Origin: Buddleja alternifolia
Lineage: Eukaryota; Streptophyta; Magnoliopsida; Lamiales; Scrophulariaceae
Direction: 5' to 3'
Assembly (NCBI GenBank): GCA_019426215.1
Contig: CM033402.1
Coordinates: 37,622,657-37,686,656 of the forward strand
DNA: 64,000 nt
Both the position numbers and the translations under genes were made by a program. Positions 1 through 12,673 of this stretch are shown here, piece after piece (position 1 is the first letter of the stretch; each line of letters starts with the position of its first letter). The notes beneath the pieces were generated by a model that was not told where the DNA came from, searched no databases, and was given only the letters and a program-made list of their open reading frames with translations.

Positions 1-1065
1 AATGATTCTCAAAGAATCACATAGAATCTTCTACAAATTAGGGAGAGATGGATGTTGATGACTTGAGCTCCTTGATCACACAGATTTCTGCTCCAAATCA
101 CTTCAATCCCCTTGCTTCTTTCACCCAGAAATATGGCAAGTATCTAACTTCGACTTCACACAGATTGCGAGGCTTGGATAGGGGTTTTTCTAAAAGGTTT
201 GTTTGATTTTGATAAAATTCAAACAACTAGGAATATCTCTATAGTAATGTGGGTTTCTCTGAAAAGAATGTTTGAGATATTAGTTGACTGTCTCAGGAAT
301 TGAAGAAAAGCAAAGAGAATGTTTTCTTGAAAATTTTGGCTTTTCTGAGAGTTTAAGGAATGAGACTTCAATGCAACAGCAATTTGGCTTTGAAATTAAT
401 CGTGTTCTATATTTGGCTTGTTGTTGAAGTCCTATTTATAGGCATTCTTGGAGAAAGTGTCTGTTTGACACATGCACGAGAGCGTGTCTCTCACTTCCGC
501 GAGTGAACAACTTTTGTCATTTTTCCTGAAAATCTGCTGCACAAAAGTTGGTGCTGCAGTCTTTGAATAGTTGACAGTCCAATAGGGTGGCTTCTCCGTA
601 CGTCTGAAATCGCTTATCACATTTAATACTCTTATCAGCATTTAATGCATTTGAATTAAATGCCCGTTGGCACTTAATGCATTGAGAATATTTGCATTAA
701 ACTCCTTCTGGACTTAGGAATAAATTCAGGTGAAATCAGTCATTGATAGACGCTTGTTCATCCTTGAATTACTTCTATCCTATAAGGTGACGCTTGGTGT
801 AGCTGATCATTCTAGACGCTTGGAATTTTCATCTTTATTCAGACTTCAGGTGCTTGAGTCTTCAAACTTTAGTTCTGATAAACTCACTCAAAACGTATCA
901 GACGCTTAGTCTAAGACAACTTAACCTAATAATCTAGAATAAAAAATAAGACAAAGCCTATTACAAATCTAACGCTTCAAAGCTAAAAAGAAACTTACAT
1001 ATTTTGGGGTCTAATAGAAAGTCCTAATTGTCATCATCAAAACATCTAACATGAAATTCCTAACA
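1..1065 (-). repeat. LTR-like sequence running off the left edge
   Basis: On the - strand this stretch begins TGTTAGGAATTTC at about 1065. It carries at least five scattered copies of a GACGCTT-type heptamer between about 750 and 970, then a clean TATA box (CTATAAATAGG, + strand 431-441). That is the usual layout of U3 plus core promoter in a plant LTR. No coding sequence is seen. The other end lies outside the window, so neither an LTR partner nor a target duplication can be checked. It could instead be an ordinary promoter or another repeat. Confidence 0.35.
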
Positions 1066-2236
1066 ACTCTTATATTTGAACTACGTCTAGACTTGATCCT
1101 ATTAATTAGGTACGTAGACAGCTTGATTTCATCAAGTCCAGTCTATAATCTAGTTTTATAGTTATTCTGGTTCGACCCGTCTGGGTCGTAGGATTTGGTT
1201 CGTATTAGCCAACGATTATTGAGCTAAATCACTGTTCATCTCCACCCACATCAGTCGATGTGCGATGTTCCAACGTAGCTCCACCTCCACCCAAATCGAC
1301 GCACACAATCGTGCATCCACCACGAAACGCACCAGCCAGACCACAATGGCTAATTTCAGAATTTTCTGGATTTTCCTGACCCTAAATCGAAACGACCACT
1401 GCTCATTGTCTTTCGATTTGTTTCTTACTTTTTCAGAGTTTTTCTGATATTTCGATTTTTTTTAATTTTCTGTTTTTTCCAGATTTTTTTTGATTGTCTT
1501 TGTATTTTTTTTTGTTGAAATTTTCTCGTTTTTTTGATTGTTATATATATTGTATATATAGTTTTTTATTTTCTCTCTTGATGTTTTCTGAATTTTTAAT
1601 TTTTTTTAATGATTTTCATGAATTTTCTGAAATTTTATTTCAATTTATTTCTGAAAATTCCAAATTGTTTCTACTTTCTTGGATTTTCTGAATTTTTGTG
1701 ATTTTTTTTCTTCTGATTTTGTTTATTTTAATTGGAAAATATAATAATTTAATTAAAGAATAAATGATTTAGAAAAGTGTAAAAAAATTGGACGGATGAT
1801 ATATGGTTTAATATTTATCAAAGATCTATGGTGAAATTTTAAAGTATATATTTGTTGTTTAATTTGTTAAAATAAAAATAATACATAAAAAGTAATCCAA
1901 CGGCTAAGAATAAAGAAGAATAAACAAAATGCTTGTCAAAATGATGGGCATAATGGACATTTAATAAAAAGTTAATGGCGTCGGCATTACCCTTCACTAC
2001 CGGAAAGGGAGAGTGTGCAATCTAGACAATTAAACCCGGGCTATTTTTTAATACAGGGTGATTTCTTGCAAATAACCAATTTCACAGGGGGCTTTATGCA
2101 ATTTTCACTTGCTAAAATACTCCATAAATTGACTATTTACGGTTTAGACTTGAGAAAAGTATAGAAAACATATATTTTTTTTTAGGTTACAATAGAAAAC
2201 ATATGTACATACTAATAAGGCAAGGCATACATATAT

Positions 2237-2267
<31 letters not shown>

Positions 2268-2330
2268 TATTATATAACTCTCCAAGAAGATACATACAAC
2301 ACACAGCGATCAATTGAGGGTTTATATTAT
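1066..2330. other. Upstream region of the RHIP1-like gene
   Basis: No gene is supported here. The stretch holds a T-rich tract (about 1440-1740), an AT-rich part, and from about 2000 a segment with runs like 'caatttcacagggggctttatgcaatttt', typical of plant TIR-transposon ends. A TA microsatellite at 2231-2275 is followed by the short 5' leader before the start codon at 2331. The promoter must lie in the last few hundred bases, but I cannot name a TATA box because of the TA repeat. Confidence 0.5.
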
Positions 2331-5300
2331 ATGGGAGAAGAGGCTCCGACGGCGACGGCGACGGAGACGGCGACGAAGGCGTGGCGCAGTTACATATCGG
2401 AAGAGCTGCCTCGCAGCGTTCAAGACTCGGCTGACTCCGCCATTCGCTCCGCCCGCTCCCTCCAACAATCATCCACCACACATCTCCGCTCCCTCCAGGT
2501 AACTATCACTCCATTCGATCCATCCATCCATCCACTCCAACAATTATTATACATACTCTTTACAGGATTTTATTCCCCAAATCGGAGCTCGCTATACATA
2601 TTATGAAGACGCTTTTGTCCACAAAGTTAAAGGTGCATTTCTCTCTCTCTCACTCGATCTCCTTCACTCTCACCATCTCTATTCCCAAAAATACTTTTCA
2701 AATTGTTATTAAATTGTCCATGGCAAACTTGATACCTGATCATTTCATTTACACCCCGGACAAAATTCAGTAGGAAATTAGGGTTAAGGTTAGTGGAGCT
2801 TTTATACTTCTAAACAACGTAGGGACTACTTGCATAGAGAAAACACGATAACGAGTTTGGCTGTCTCCTTAGCTTTGCCTTCTGCTTTATTTTTGAATTC
2901 CAACTTTTTGTGTTCATTTTTCGTTTATTGGTTATTGCCAATTTGCTTATTATCCTTTTCCAACATTTATAATAGATGAGTTGGTGAACTTGAGAGAACA
3001 TCCAGCTTTGGCGGGTGGAGTTGCTGTTACTGCTGCACTACTCCTTATGCGTGGTATGTCTTCAACTTAATGCCATGCCTTTCCCCAATTCAAACAAAAA
3101 TTATTGTTGATGATAACAATACACTTTCACCTCAATGCCAGTTAATTTGAGCCTTGGTTAGTCATGATTTTATAGTTGATTCTGCATAAGACAAAGATGG
3201 GGTCTTACACGCGCCAAGTGTCATGAAAACCCGAGAACCAGCAATTATTATTGTCAAACTCAATATTATCGATTTCTACCCGGAGTTTAATCTCTCTTAA
3301 CGTATTAAAAATGCAAATGTGCAGCCAACTCGGTAACCAACTGTTTATGCATTCTGGTGCAGTTATATGATATTTATCATTTTGTTTATAAAAAAATTCA
3401 GCCATCTATTTTTTACTTTGATAATTAAATCATGATTGAAGTTCTGTTATTAGAAACTATCTAAAAAAAGTTAATACATTATAATTTATGCTCGTCTCAT
3501 AGAATTAATTTTTCATTCTTTTATCTTTCATAATTTATGCTCGTCTTATATAATCATATTTTTATATGAATGGTAATCATTAAATTCGAAAGTTTGTAAA
3601 TAAGTGATGCAAGTGTCATGTTTGCCATGTTATTAGCTTTTGGTTGTTCTCAATTTATTTATATCAAGAGATGGTTTTATTCAGCTATACCCTAAGCTTG
3701 TGACTCATCCACCCTATCCTCGCACAGGGTTGATTCAGTGCTGATTTAGATAACCATGAACACCACTATAATCAGAACTAATTTCATTATTCTAAGTCTT
3801 GTGAATGAATTAAGGAAGGAAGTCTTCTATGACAGTTCTGATTTAGATAATTAGGTTGAATTCTGTTATGTACATCATCTTCTTTTTTTTTTGGTGGAAA
3901 GATCAATTGCATTAATATAAAAGATGATTACAAAGAAAGTGCACTAGGTAGTGCCACTACCAAACTAGACACGGCTAGCACCAACTATGAGAAGACTAGC
4001 TATCCAGAACGATAGAAGAGGATTTTGTCATGTAGGAGTTTTTGGTCAGTGGCTCTCAAAACAGTTGGTTTTAAGGCATTAGGTGTTGAACACCCCTAGG
4101 ACTTAATCACTCGAGACACCTTGGCCACAAAACAGAACTTGGGTAAGCAAACATCAACTAAAATCTGCATAAGAAAAACCTATTCCATGTCCTACGAAAG
4201 CGCCCCTATAAAACAAAGTAAGATAAACAACAATACAAAAGCCATTACCAAGCTATTCTCCAAATGCGACGGATAACAACATTTGCAAAGAATCATTGAG
4301 ATTAAGAGTAAGAATGTGATTCTTGACTATCTATAGTGCATGATTAGCAACGATGTTGGAGAAGCTACATTGCCGGTTAACCATTTTGAGTTTCGTTCAT
4401 GCCAAATCAGATGGACTATGGATGCCAATAAATTTCTATAGGATACATTAACTAAGTGTTTCCTACGCCATTTCCTTGCTATTCCTCAATAGCTAAGTTC
4501 CACTCCATGTTTGGCCACTCGAACTTCACTTCCCGTCGGAGAACCTGTAAAGAATCCAAAGAAAAAAAATTCAAAAAATAAATGACTATGAGTTTCCTTG
4601 ATATTAGCATTACACAGCAAACATGTAGGATTGTTAAGGCCAATCCAGAGTTTATCCCGAGTGGGTAAATGTTGCCTAATCGCTAACCACAATAGAAAAT
4701 TATGTCGCAGAATATTTTCAGGCCCTTTTAGTAATTGGGTCCAAAGATTCTTTGTGCCCCGTCTTCGTAAAATATCTTTCACCGAACCCCTCGTAAAAAT
4801 TCCTTTTGCTGTGATTTCTCGAGTTTCTATCGAGTTTACCCGAGGCCAATTCCATTTGTCCATCCGAATCACACTAGACAACTTGGAATCAAATGGTAAT
4901 CAGAGAATTCTTGGACTGTGGGGATATTTTTCACCAAGAGCACCTCCTTCATGCCAAGGATCTTGCCAAAGCCATATATTTTCCCCAGTTCTGATTATAT
5001 AGAGAATGTGCAGCTTTAAGAGATGTCTCATTTTTAAGATTTGTTTCCATCCCCATGGTCCCGAAGCTGTAAAGTTTGCTTTCCAGTTTGAAGTTCCCCT
5101 AAGTCTATTAAGTTGAGTCCATGCTACCCAGACAGAATTACCATCATTTTTAATAATGGCCCAAAGGTGTTGCATTACCAAAGCTTTATTACCTATAATT
5201 AAAGGTTGTATCCCAAGACCCCCTTAATCCTCTGGCAAACAAACTTCATTCCATTCAACTTTCGCATATCCCTTTTCATTAAAGCCAAACCACAATAATT

Positions 5301-8300
5301 TGCGAATCATTTTTTCGATTATACGTAGAACACCTTTTAGGCAAGATAAATACTCCCGCCCAATACACATGAAGAGATGAGAGCACTGATTTTATAAGCT
5401 GGAGTCTACCGGCATATGACAACATTTTATTCGTCCATGACTCAAGACGTTGAGCCACTTTACGTATGAGAGGTGAGCAATTTGCTTTTCTGAGCTTTGA
5501 TGAAACTAGGGGCACTCCTAAGTAGCGAACAGGTAACGAACCCGTTGGGAATCCGAAGATGTCTCGAGTGTTCCCTTCATTCAATCAAGCCTTGGCCGAT
5601 ATGAACATGTGACTCTTTGATGGATTAGCTTTGAAGCCTGACAGTGTTGTGAACAGATTAGTCCAGTCCCCTGATGGAGAGTTTGAATCGACCGTATCCT
5701 AATTACAAAATAGAAGAAGATCATCCGCGAAAGATAACATAAAAGTTCTCGTTTTAGCACACTTTCAATGAAAGCGGAATCCGGGTTTCGTAGCTATATA
5801 ATTATCGAGGATCCTGTGTAGGACTTCCATCACAAGTACAAATAAATATGGTGATATTGGATCACCCTGGCGAAGCCCTCTAGCACCTTTAAAATACCCT
5901 ACCAGGGACCCATTTATGTTAATAGAAAACGCCGGAGACATAATACACTCTCTAATTGAATTTATGAAAATGGGATTGAAATTCATATACTCGAGAACTC
6001 TAATGAGAAAATTCCACTCGACCGTATCATAGGCCTTCATCAAATCCACTTTGAATGCACATCTCTCTGGCAATTGTTTCCTGTTGTAGCCATTAAATAA
6101 TTCTTGAGCTAATAGAATATCATCACTAATCTTTCTACCGGGGATGAAGGTGGTTTGTGACGGATCCACAAGATAATCAAGAGAAGCTGTCATTCGGTTC
6201 GCGATAATTTTAGTAATCACCTTATATAGCACGTTACAGCACGAAATAGGTCTGAATTCACTAAGCTTTTTTGGCAACTCCACTTTTGGAATGAGTTTAA
6301 TTAAACTTGCGTTAATTGCTCAGACTGATTTTCTGGTTTGAAAGAATTTTGAAATGTTACGTAAAGATAGTATTATCTTTTCAGACAACAAGCAAGAAAA
6401 ACTTTGTATGATTTTATTATGGAGCTTAATATATGCACAGGATTGGGCACATATTTGCTAATTTATGCATCAATTTTGCTTTTAAATCCTTTCATAAACA
6501 TCCTGGTCATTGTCTTGGCGCTGTATGGCTTTTAGATGATATTTCTGCCCGCTAGTTGGCTCATTTAAGTTATTTGATCTGTTCAAATTGTTCACTGATA
6601 TAATCAGAAGTTGTGCACTATCAGTTGCAAGACAGTTGACTTATAACTCTCTCCTCCTCACCACACATGCACATAAGAAAAAGAAAAACCAAAAATAGAA
6701 AAAGCAAGAAAAATACAATAGAAGGTGATGGAGATATTATGCATGGAATGAAAAAATATGTCAATATCGGCAGTAGTTATTGAATTTCTAACATTGTACA
6801 AGATTTACCACAGTTTTCCAACCAATTAGTAAAAATCATTTCAATACAAAGTGCTCTTTTGGTCAATGGGAGCAACCTCTCTTGTTTTGGAACTACTCAT
6901 GATTAGTTTTTCCTGCTCTATGTAGGGCCTAGAAGATTTTTGTTTCGCCAAACATTGGGTCGACTTCAGAGTGAGGAGGTATACAAATATCTCAACCAAT
7001 ATGTTTTTCATCTTTTGACTAATGAGGAATTGAAAGTAATATCATATTTTGCATGGTTTCAGCTTCTTCTGCATATAGGTAAAGTGTGTTTTTGACAAGT
7101 ATCTTCAAAGTATGCTGAGCACATTTTTCCATTTTGGCCTTATACAGGCACAATTTGTTAGAGCCGAAAAGAATGTTAAAGAGTTGAACCTTTCTGTTGA
7201 TTTAATGAAGAAGGAGAGCAAGAAATTGATTGAAAGATCTGTGCTCGCTGAAAAAGACATGAAACGTGGCCATTCAGACCTCATGTAGATAATTTGAAGC
7301 ACTTTGATGTATTCATGGAATATTTTTCTCATTCTATGGACCTGATGTTTGAATGATATGTAGGGATGCTGGAACTCAGATTCAAAGCCTTGCGAGATCA
7401 GTTTATAAGGCAGAAGCTGAAGCTGTTGGTATGTTCTTAACCTTTTGTCTCTTTTGGGTTTTCTAGTTTTTTAATCTTATTTAAAGGTCATAACCAGGCA
7501 TCTTTGCTATTCTAGACTTTTACTATGCCTTTCTCTGTATGTAGCTTACTCTATTTGTTTTCTACCATCAAGCTCTGTATTTTGAGTAACACTTTTGTGA
7601 ACTTATTTCTTTTGGTAAATTCAAATCTTATTGACCCAAGATAAGTGTAACAGGAAATACATGTATTAAACACAAGTCATATTATCTTGGTGAAGCCTAA
7701 AGTGTTCAAGAGGTGGAAAAGGTCACCCTCATTAGATCCCTATCACTTGTCTAGAGTAGTCTTGGGCAAATTCCATTTCTTGCCGATTTCCATGGGACCA
7801 GAAAACGTTGAACTTTTGCAAGAAAGAGAGCCACATTCTAAGAGTAAAATGGTCATGCAATTAGAGGGGTCATCGTCATCAAGACAAACAAAACACTGTA
7901 GAAATATTATGATATTAAAGCAGTCTATCTGCTGTTGATAACCTTCCAAGAATTGCTAGCACAGATAATGGAGTGCGTGGGAATAAAACTAGATAACAAC
8001 CCTAGGGACAACAAGTCATGAAATGTTATGAGGTTCAAGAAAAATTTCCAGGCCTTCTTACCGGTGAATTGAACATCAGTATAAACAGCCCGAACCACCT
8101 TATCATTCCTGCAGAAGGATACTAATTTGGGGAAGTTCTTAGCAAGATAAGGAACAGAAGCACAAACTCTGTAGGGCCGTAGGCCAACTCCATCACCTAC
8201 TGTGAACAAATTGTTGAACTTTTCATATTCTTACTTGCTCCCACTCATGAATATGTCTGTTAATGAACAAAAAGAACACAGGGCCCAGCAGGGTACCTGT

Positions 8301-8764
8301 AATCACCAGAAGAAGTTGTTAGTCGCATTACAAAAAACTGAATCTGAGTTAAATATTTTATCATCCTAGATCAGTAACATGTAGTTAGGTTTTACTTGCC
8401 CAGAAGCTCCAATCCTTCAGAAAGTTGGGACTAACCCACTTACTATATTTTTTTCGTTTGTATAATTCTCTTATATGCTCTGCTTAGATTTGATGGATCT
8501 GCTGCGAGAAATTCCTGGTAGGGAGGCTTTGAAGCTACGAGCAGATGTAAGAACCTTAGATCCTAAAAGTTATTATTACATGTTCTCAAGCTATTTGTAG
8601 TTCTTCTTTCCGTCTCTGCCTAGAATTCAAAATGGAAATGCATATATTCTATTAAAATCCAATATCTGTAACAGGTTGCTTCTATGGCATCACATTTGCG
8701 GCAGCATAGAACGGCTATGGATAAAAAGATCTTGAAGATTTCTGAATTGGGCGTTCCTGTGTAA
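2331..8764 (+). CDS. RHIP1: RGS1-HXK1-interacting protein 1 (RHIP1) homologue
   Basis: Eight exons join in frame to 238 aa: 2331-2498, 2566-2632, 2976-3053, 6926-6978, 7148-7284, 7364-7428, 8488-8546 and 8675-8764. All introns are GT..AG. The protein has a Thr/Ala-rich start, a hydrophobic segment in exon 3 (about residues 88-104, [15 protein letters not shown]) that may be one membrane helix, then a basic GPRR turn. A charged, coiled-coil-like C-terminal half follows, with [28 protein letters not shown] and the end ISELGVPV. This matches, from memory, the Arabidopsis family member reported to bind the G-protein regulator RGS1 and the glucose sensor hexokinase 1. Its molecular activity is not known. 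The start is the first ATG of the open frame. Intron 3 (3.9 kb) is swollen by an antisense LINE. Intron 6 (1.1 kb) holds coding-like antisense fragments. Confidence 0.9.
3883..6325 (-). mobile_element. 5'-truncated L1-type LINE in RHIP1 intron 3
   Basis: On the - strand, broken frames encode the middle and end of a plant LINE ORF2. Reading from 6325 down: [20 protein letters not shown] (RT fingers), [14 protein letters not shown] (RT motif A), [13 protein letters not shown] (motif B), FADD (motif C, + strand 5720-5731), then the RT thumb in 5279-5584. After that come 4900-5181 and 4486-4881, which end in a zf-RVT-like segment ([23 protein letters not shown]). The 3' end on the - strand is an A tract (T run at 3883-3892) just after an untranslated tail. 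The endonuclease and ORF1 are missing, as expected for 5' truncation. Stops and frameshifts make it dead. It lies opposite to the host gene's transcription. I could not find a target duplication. Confidence 0.85.
5279..6283 (-). pseudogene. LINE reverse transcriptase core, broken
   Basis: This is the RT domain of the LINE. Motifs A and B sit in one open frame (6283 to 5765). The FADD catalytic box follows at about 5731-5720 in another frame, which meets a TAG at 5701-5699. The thumb region ([29 protein letters not shown]) lies in a third open stretch, 5584-5279. The key aspartates of motifs A and C are still readable, but the frame breaks rule out a working enzyme. Confidence 0.8.
7620..8225 (-). 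other. Coding-like antisense fragments in RHIP1 intron 6
   Basis: Two adjoining - strand frames (8209-7925 and 7949-7743) give protein-like, non-repetitive text, for example [18 protein letters not shown] and [18 protein letters not shown]. They look like one reading frame broken near 7930-7950. I do not recognise the family. A further protein-like stretch (FYITGPQVYVPYPMGKDKQD) lies on the same strand at about 8929-8765, just past the RHIP1 stop. They may be pieces of a processed pseudogene or an old element. They may also be chance open frames. Confidence 0.25.
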
Positions 8765-11700
8765 CACTATTTCTCTAATAACAGGAGAAGCTTCAACTTT
8801 AGATTTGTGCTGCAAGAATTTCAAATCCTGCTTGTCCTTGCCCATTGGATAAGGAACATATACTTGTGGTCCAGTGATGTAAAATACATTGGTCCTTGTT
8901 GTAGACACAATTTCACTTGTTAGTTCCAAGTGATACTAATTCATTGAGAGCTTGACTTTGCTTCATAAGATCTTCTCGCTATAAATCTTGATAGAATTCA
9001 TGGTAAACTTTGAAAGATGTGTCTTGAAAATCCGTATTTGATTGAAGGAACATCATGATAGTAGACAACAAATCTATTGCTGAAGGAGGAACATCATGAT
9101 AGTTCCCATATTTGATTGAAGGAACTTCCAATGTTCTGATCTACACTTGAAGCAGCATTTCATTTGGAAATCCTAGACAAATATCTGGTTAGTCATAGAT
9201 CCTTTTATGCTCTTATCTCTATTGTATTTCACTTTCTTTCAATATTTCCCCTGTTGATTTTTCTCTACTGAATTTAATTAAACCTTTCTTTTGTGTTTGC
9301 AGTCGAGTATTCTTTAAAAGGGTAAAAAAAATGGTCGAGGATTCTTTGGTCTCATTTGGTTTAGATTTTTTAATGATTAAACTATAATTATTGATTTGGT
9401 ACTTGTCAAATCCTGTTCACCATTTGCTTAATCAAATACTGAAAGAACAATACTGGAAAATTGATATTTCAACATACTTTGTTTGTCCCTTTTTTATAAC
9501 CCACTTTGACTAGACGGAATTTTAGATGAGAATTGAATAAGTAAAAGTTTGCGCGACAGTATATTTGTGGTGGGGCGGGAGTGGTGAAGTTGATTTAGGC
9601 AATTCAACAGAATCCTTTTCTTATGGATTTAAAAGACCAATATCTTTAATGTTTTGAAATTTATACTGTGCTAAAGCGAAATTATACTATTGGTACCATA
9701 AAAATGACCAAGTTTTATTGTATTACTTCTCTTAGAAAAATATGCGTTTAAATGTATTTCTATTTCTATTTTTATTGATTTTTTTTGGCCATGCATTATT
9801 TCCTCACATTTAAAGGTCAATTTAAACTAGAAACTGTTGTATATTCCAGTGACAAAAATTTAAAATTCTAGTCTCATTCTTTTTTGAAAAAAGAAAAAGT
9901 TGGACTAAAAGAATAGCGCCCTTTTTAATTACTATTTGACAGCAATGCGCCCTTTTCTTCATATCCACTGCAGTATTTTTAGTCTCATATTGTATGTACT
10001 TCAAAATCCGTTAGATTAATTGTATGTACTCCGTACTCTTGTACAACCTTAAATTAAGAGTATCATATTAATCTTTCTGTTGAGTTATTAGTTGTTCAAA
10101 ACACTTCAATTATTAATTTTGGGCAAAACGAAATGACTCAACAAAAAAGTGGGGGTGATATTTAGAATCTTTCTATAATCTTTGCTAAATTATCTAGAAT
10201 CTTTCACCACATGATGTCCTTTGTTAAAAGTCCAAAACTGTGTTGCATATTTGTTCAAACGGAGGCCTACATTTCTATTGGCAACAAAAAGTCTTTCTCG
10301 GTGGAAATAGTTGTTATCACATAAAAGAAAAAGAAAAAAAATTAATAATAGAGCTCCAGAAATTACTAATGAAAGCTTTGTTTTCACTATTGAAAAAACG
10401 GATCAGCTCCTTTTATAGTTATATGATAGCATAATTGCCCGGAAAAACATTTCGCGTGATGAATATAAAAGGAATATATACGTGCAAGTAAAAACTCTTA
10501 TGGGTGAAAACGAAGCATTATGAACTCTGAATGACAGATTTTGTCAAATATTTATGTGCTTCATGGTAAAAAATATCATGGAATTTTATCGTTATTCTAC
10601 AAACCTGTACTAAAACGGGATAGAAGAGAGCACTCGAAGATAGCTACGAGTCAAAAACCAACCACTTTTATGGTAGTACAAAAATATCAAAACAAAAATG
10701 ACCCATATATCGTATGTAAATGTTTCGTTATCCTCTTATTTTGAAATTCTTTTTATTAAATCGTTCCAAGTTAATTTTGCCACAATAGTCCATTAAAGGG
10801 TAATGGGTGATGTGTTATACATTAAAGGGTTAGCGGTGATTACAAACAACAAACAACTAAAAACCAAAAAGAGAAATGCCGTAAATCAACGTTCAATGCT
10901 TCACTTCTTTTCTTCCCTTCATATTTCCTTGATTCGAAAAGTTTTATGAATTCTTATCCTTCCAAGTTAATTATTTGCAATGAAAGAGGTGAGTTCTGTT
11001 AAATGGTGTTGATACGCACACACACACACACCCCAGTAGAGCTATACCGAAAGAGAACTACTTTGAAGGAGCAACGGTACAAAAACACAATTTTACTTTT
11101 TTTACATCCCGTTGATCTTGAAAGTTGCTATTAAATCGTAACAAGTTATTTTTTTTTCTTTTGATAATTAAGTTGCAAGTTAATTAATTGCAATAATTGA
11201 TTACTAAACTCAAAAGTAGATGAAATAGTGAAAACAATGTGAAGGCTAAAGGTAACAGTTAGCATTAAGGATAAAAAATGGGAGTTTGAAAAAGCCGCTC
11301 CACATTCTTTTTAAAATAACTATGTTTATTATAATGCCTCTCAATTTATCATATAGAATTTTTATTAATATTACAATGTGAACTGAATAATCCTATTTAA
11401 ATAAACTTTGAAAAATATTTTTTAATTAATTTTTTGTGAAAATAATCCGAAATAAAATTATCTCAATCATCTTTTTGGAAATAAAAAAACTTAATTTTCA
11501 TCAGTTCAATAAAACTAATCATCTTGTCATGGATATTCAAATCCCGATATGATATTATCAAACTTGTTAAATAATATGTGTTGCTCATTTGCTCCATAGT
11601 AAATATCAGAATTTTTTTTTAAATATTAAAAATTAATATAATATCAACGGCCTAAAAACTACCAAAAAAGTAAAAATAATTTTCAAAGCATGTTGCACCG

Positions 11701-12170
11701 AGTTAGTATTAGTGAACTCAATATTTCCACTTAGAATAATAACTAATTTTATTTTTTGTTAAATTTAATGAAAAAATAATTGTTAATTTTATCCAAAATA
11801 AAATAACATTTATCCTAATTTGATTCTAAATAAATAAATAAAAGCTTTAGTTATATCTACTAATTCTTTTTTACTTATTACTTACAGTAGTTATCCATCA
11901 CTTTTAAAATTTTAAAGTGATGAACTATCAAATTTTGAATACTTATTCTACATTTAGTTAGGAAAGTGATATAAAACTAGTTTATCAAAGAAAATAAGAA
12001 TTACTTTTAACAGACTAAATGGCATTTTTTTTCTCTGTCGTGAAATTTAAATAAAAGTGGACTGCTTCTAACAAAAATTTGGAGTGGCTTTATCAATTCC
12101 AAAAAAATTGAGCAAAAATCACTTTGATATGAATAAGCGAAAGCGACCACACACAAATACCAAAAAAGCA
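8765..12170. other. Intergenic region between convergent genes
   Basis: This is AT-rich sequence between the RHIP1 stop and the presumed 3' end of NUP214. Its first part should hold the RHIP1 3' UTR. Apart from a short (CA) run near 11020-11032 and many A/T tracts, I see no gene, no clear element ends and no structured repeat. Confidence 0.5.
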
Positions 12171-12174
12171 ACCA

Positions 12175-12673
12175 ATGCTTCACTCTTCTTTTATCATATC
12201 AAGTGATGCTTCACTCATCAGAAACATATGCAGTGAGGCTACATTCTTTTGGATTACAAGAAACAGGGAATACCAGAGCTTGTTCCCATGCATTACTTTG
12301 ACACAGGAATATATAATCAACATATTAATACAGAACAGCAAGCCTTACCAGAAACCATCCAATTTAGGACAGCAGAACAAAACAAGCAAACAGTTATGAA
12401 ACTCACCTATTCATATGGCCCCCCTGGTATCAAGATCCTATTCCCATCATTCTCTCAATCACCTTGGGCCACTTACAAAATAAACAGATGCAAATGGAAC
12501 TTGAGAGAGCAGTCATGGATGTGAAGACATTTAAGTGTCCACAGAAATTATGTTCAGCACGGTCCATACGAACCTTACTCTCTGCCGTCATTTGCAACCA
12601 ATTGCGTTATCTGTGTGAAAAGTTCAAAGGGTGGCCCTCCACTTCCTGAACTACTTTGCACCGTTAATAGCAA
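12175..12673 (-). other. Presumed NUP214 3' UTR
   Basis: This is less AT-rich than the intergenic DNA to its left and lies directly after the NUP214 stop on the - strand. Small open frames here are short and unsupported. The exact poly(A) site cannot be placed. An ATAAAA-type hexamer on the - strand near 12190 is one candidate. Confidence 0.35.

Noticed and set aside
1494..1691. Phe/Leu-rich 65-aa frame
   Set aside because: It is a by-product of a T-rich tract with no start context or homologue.
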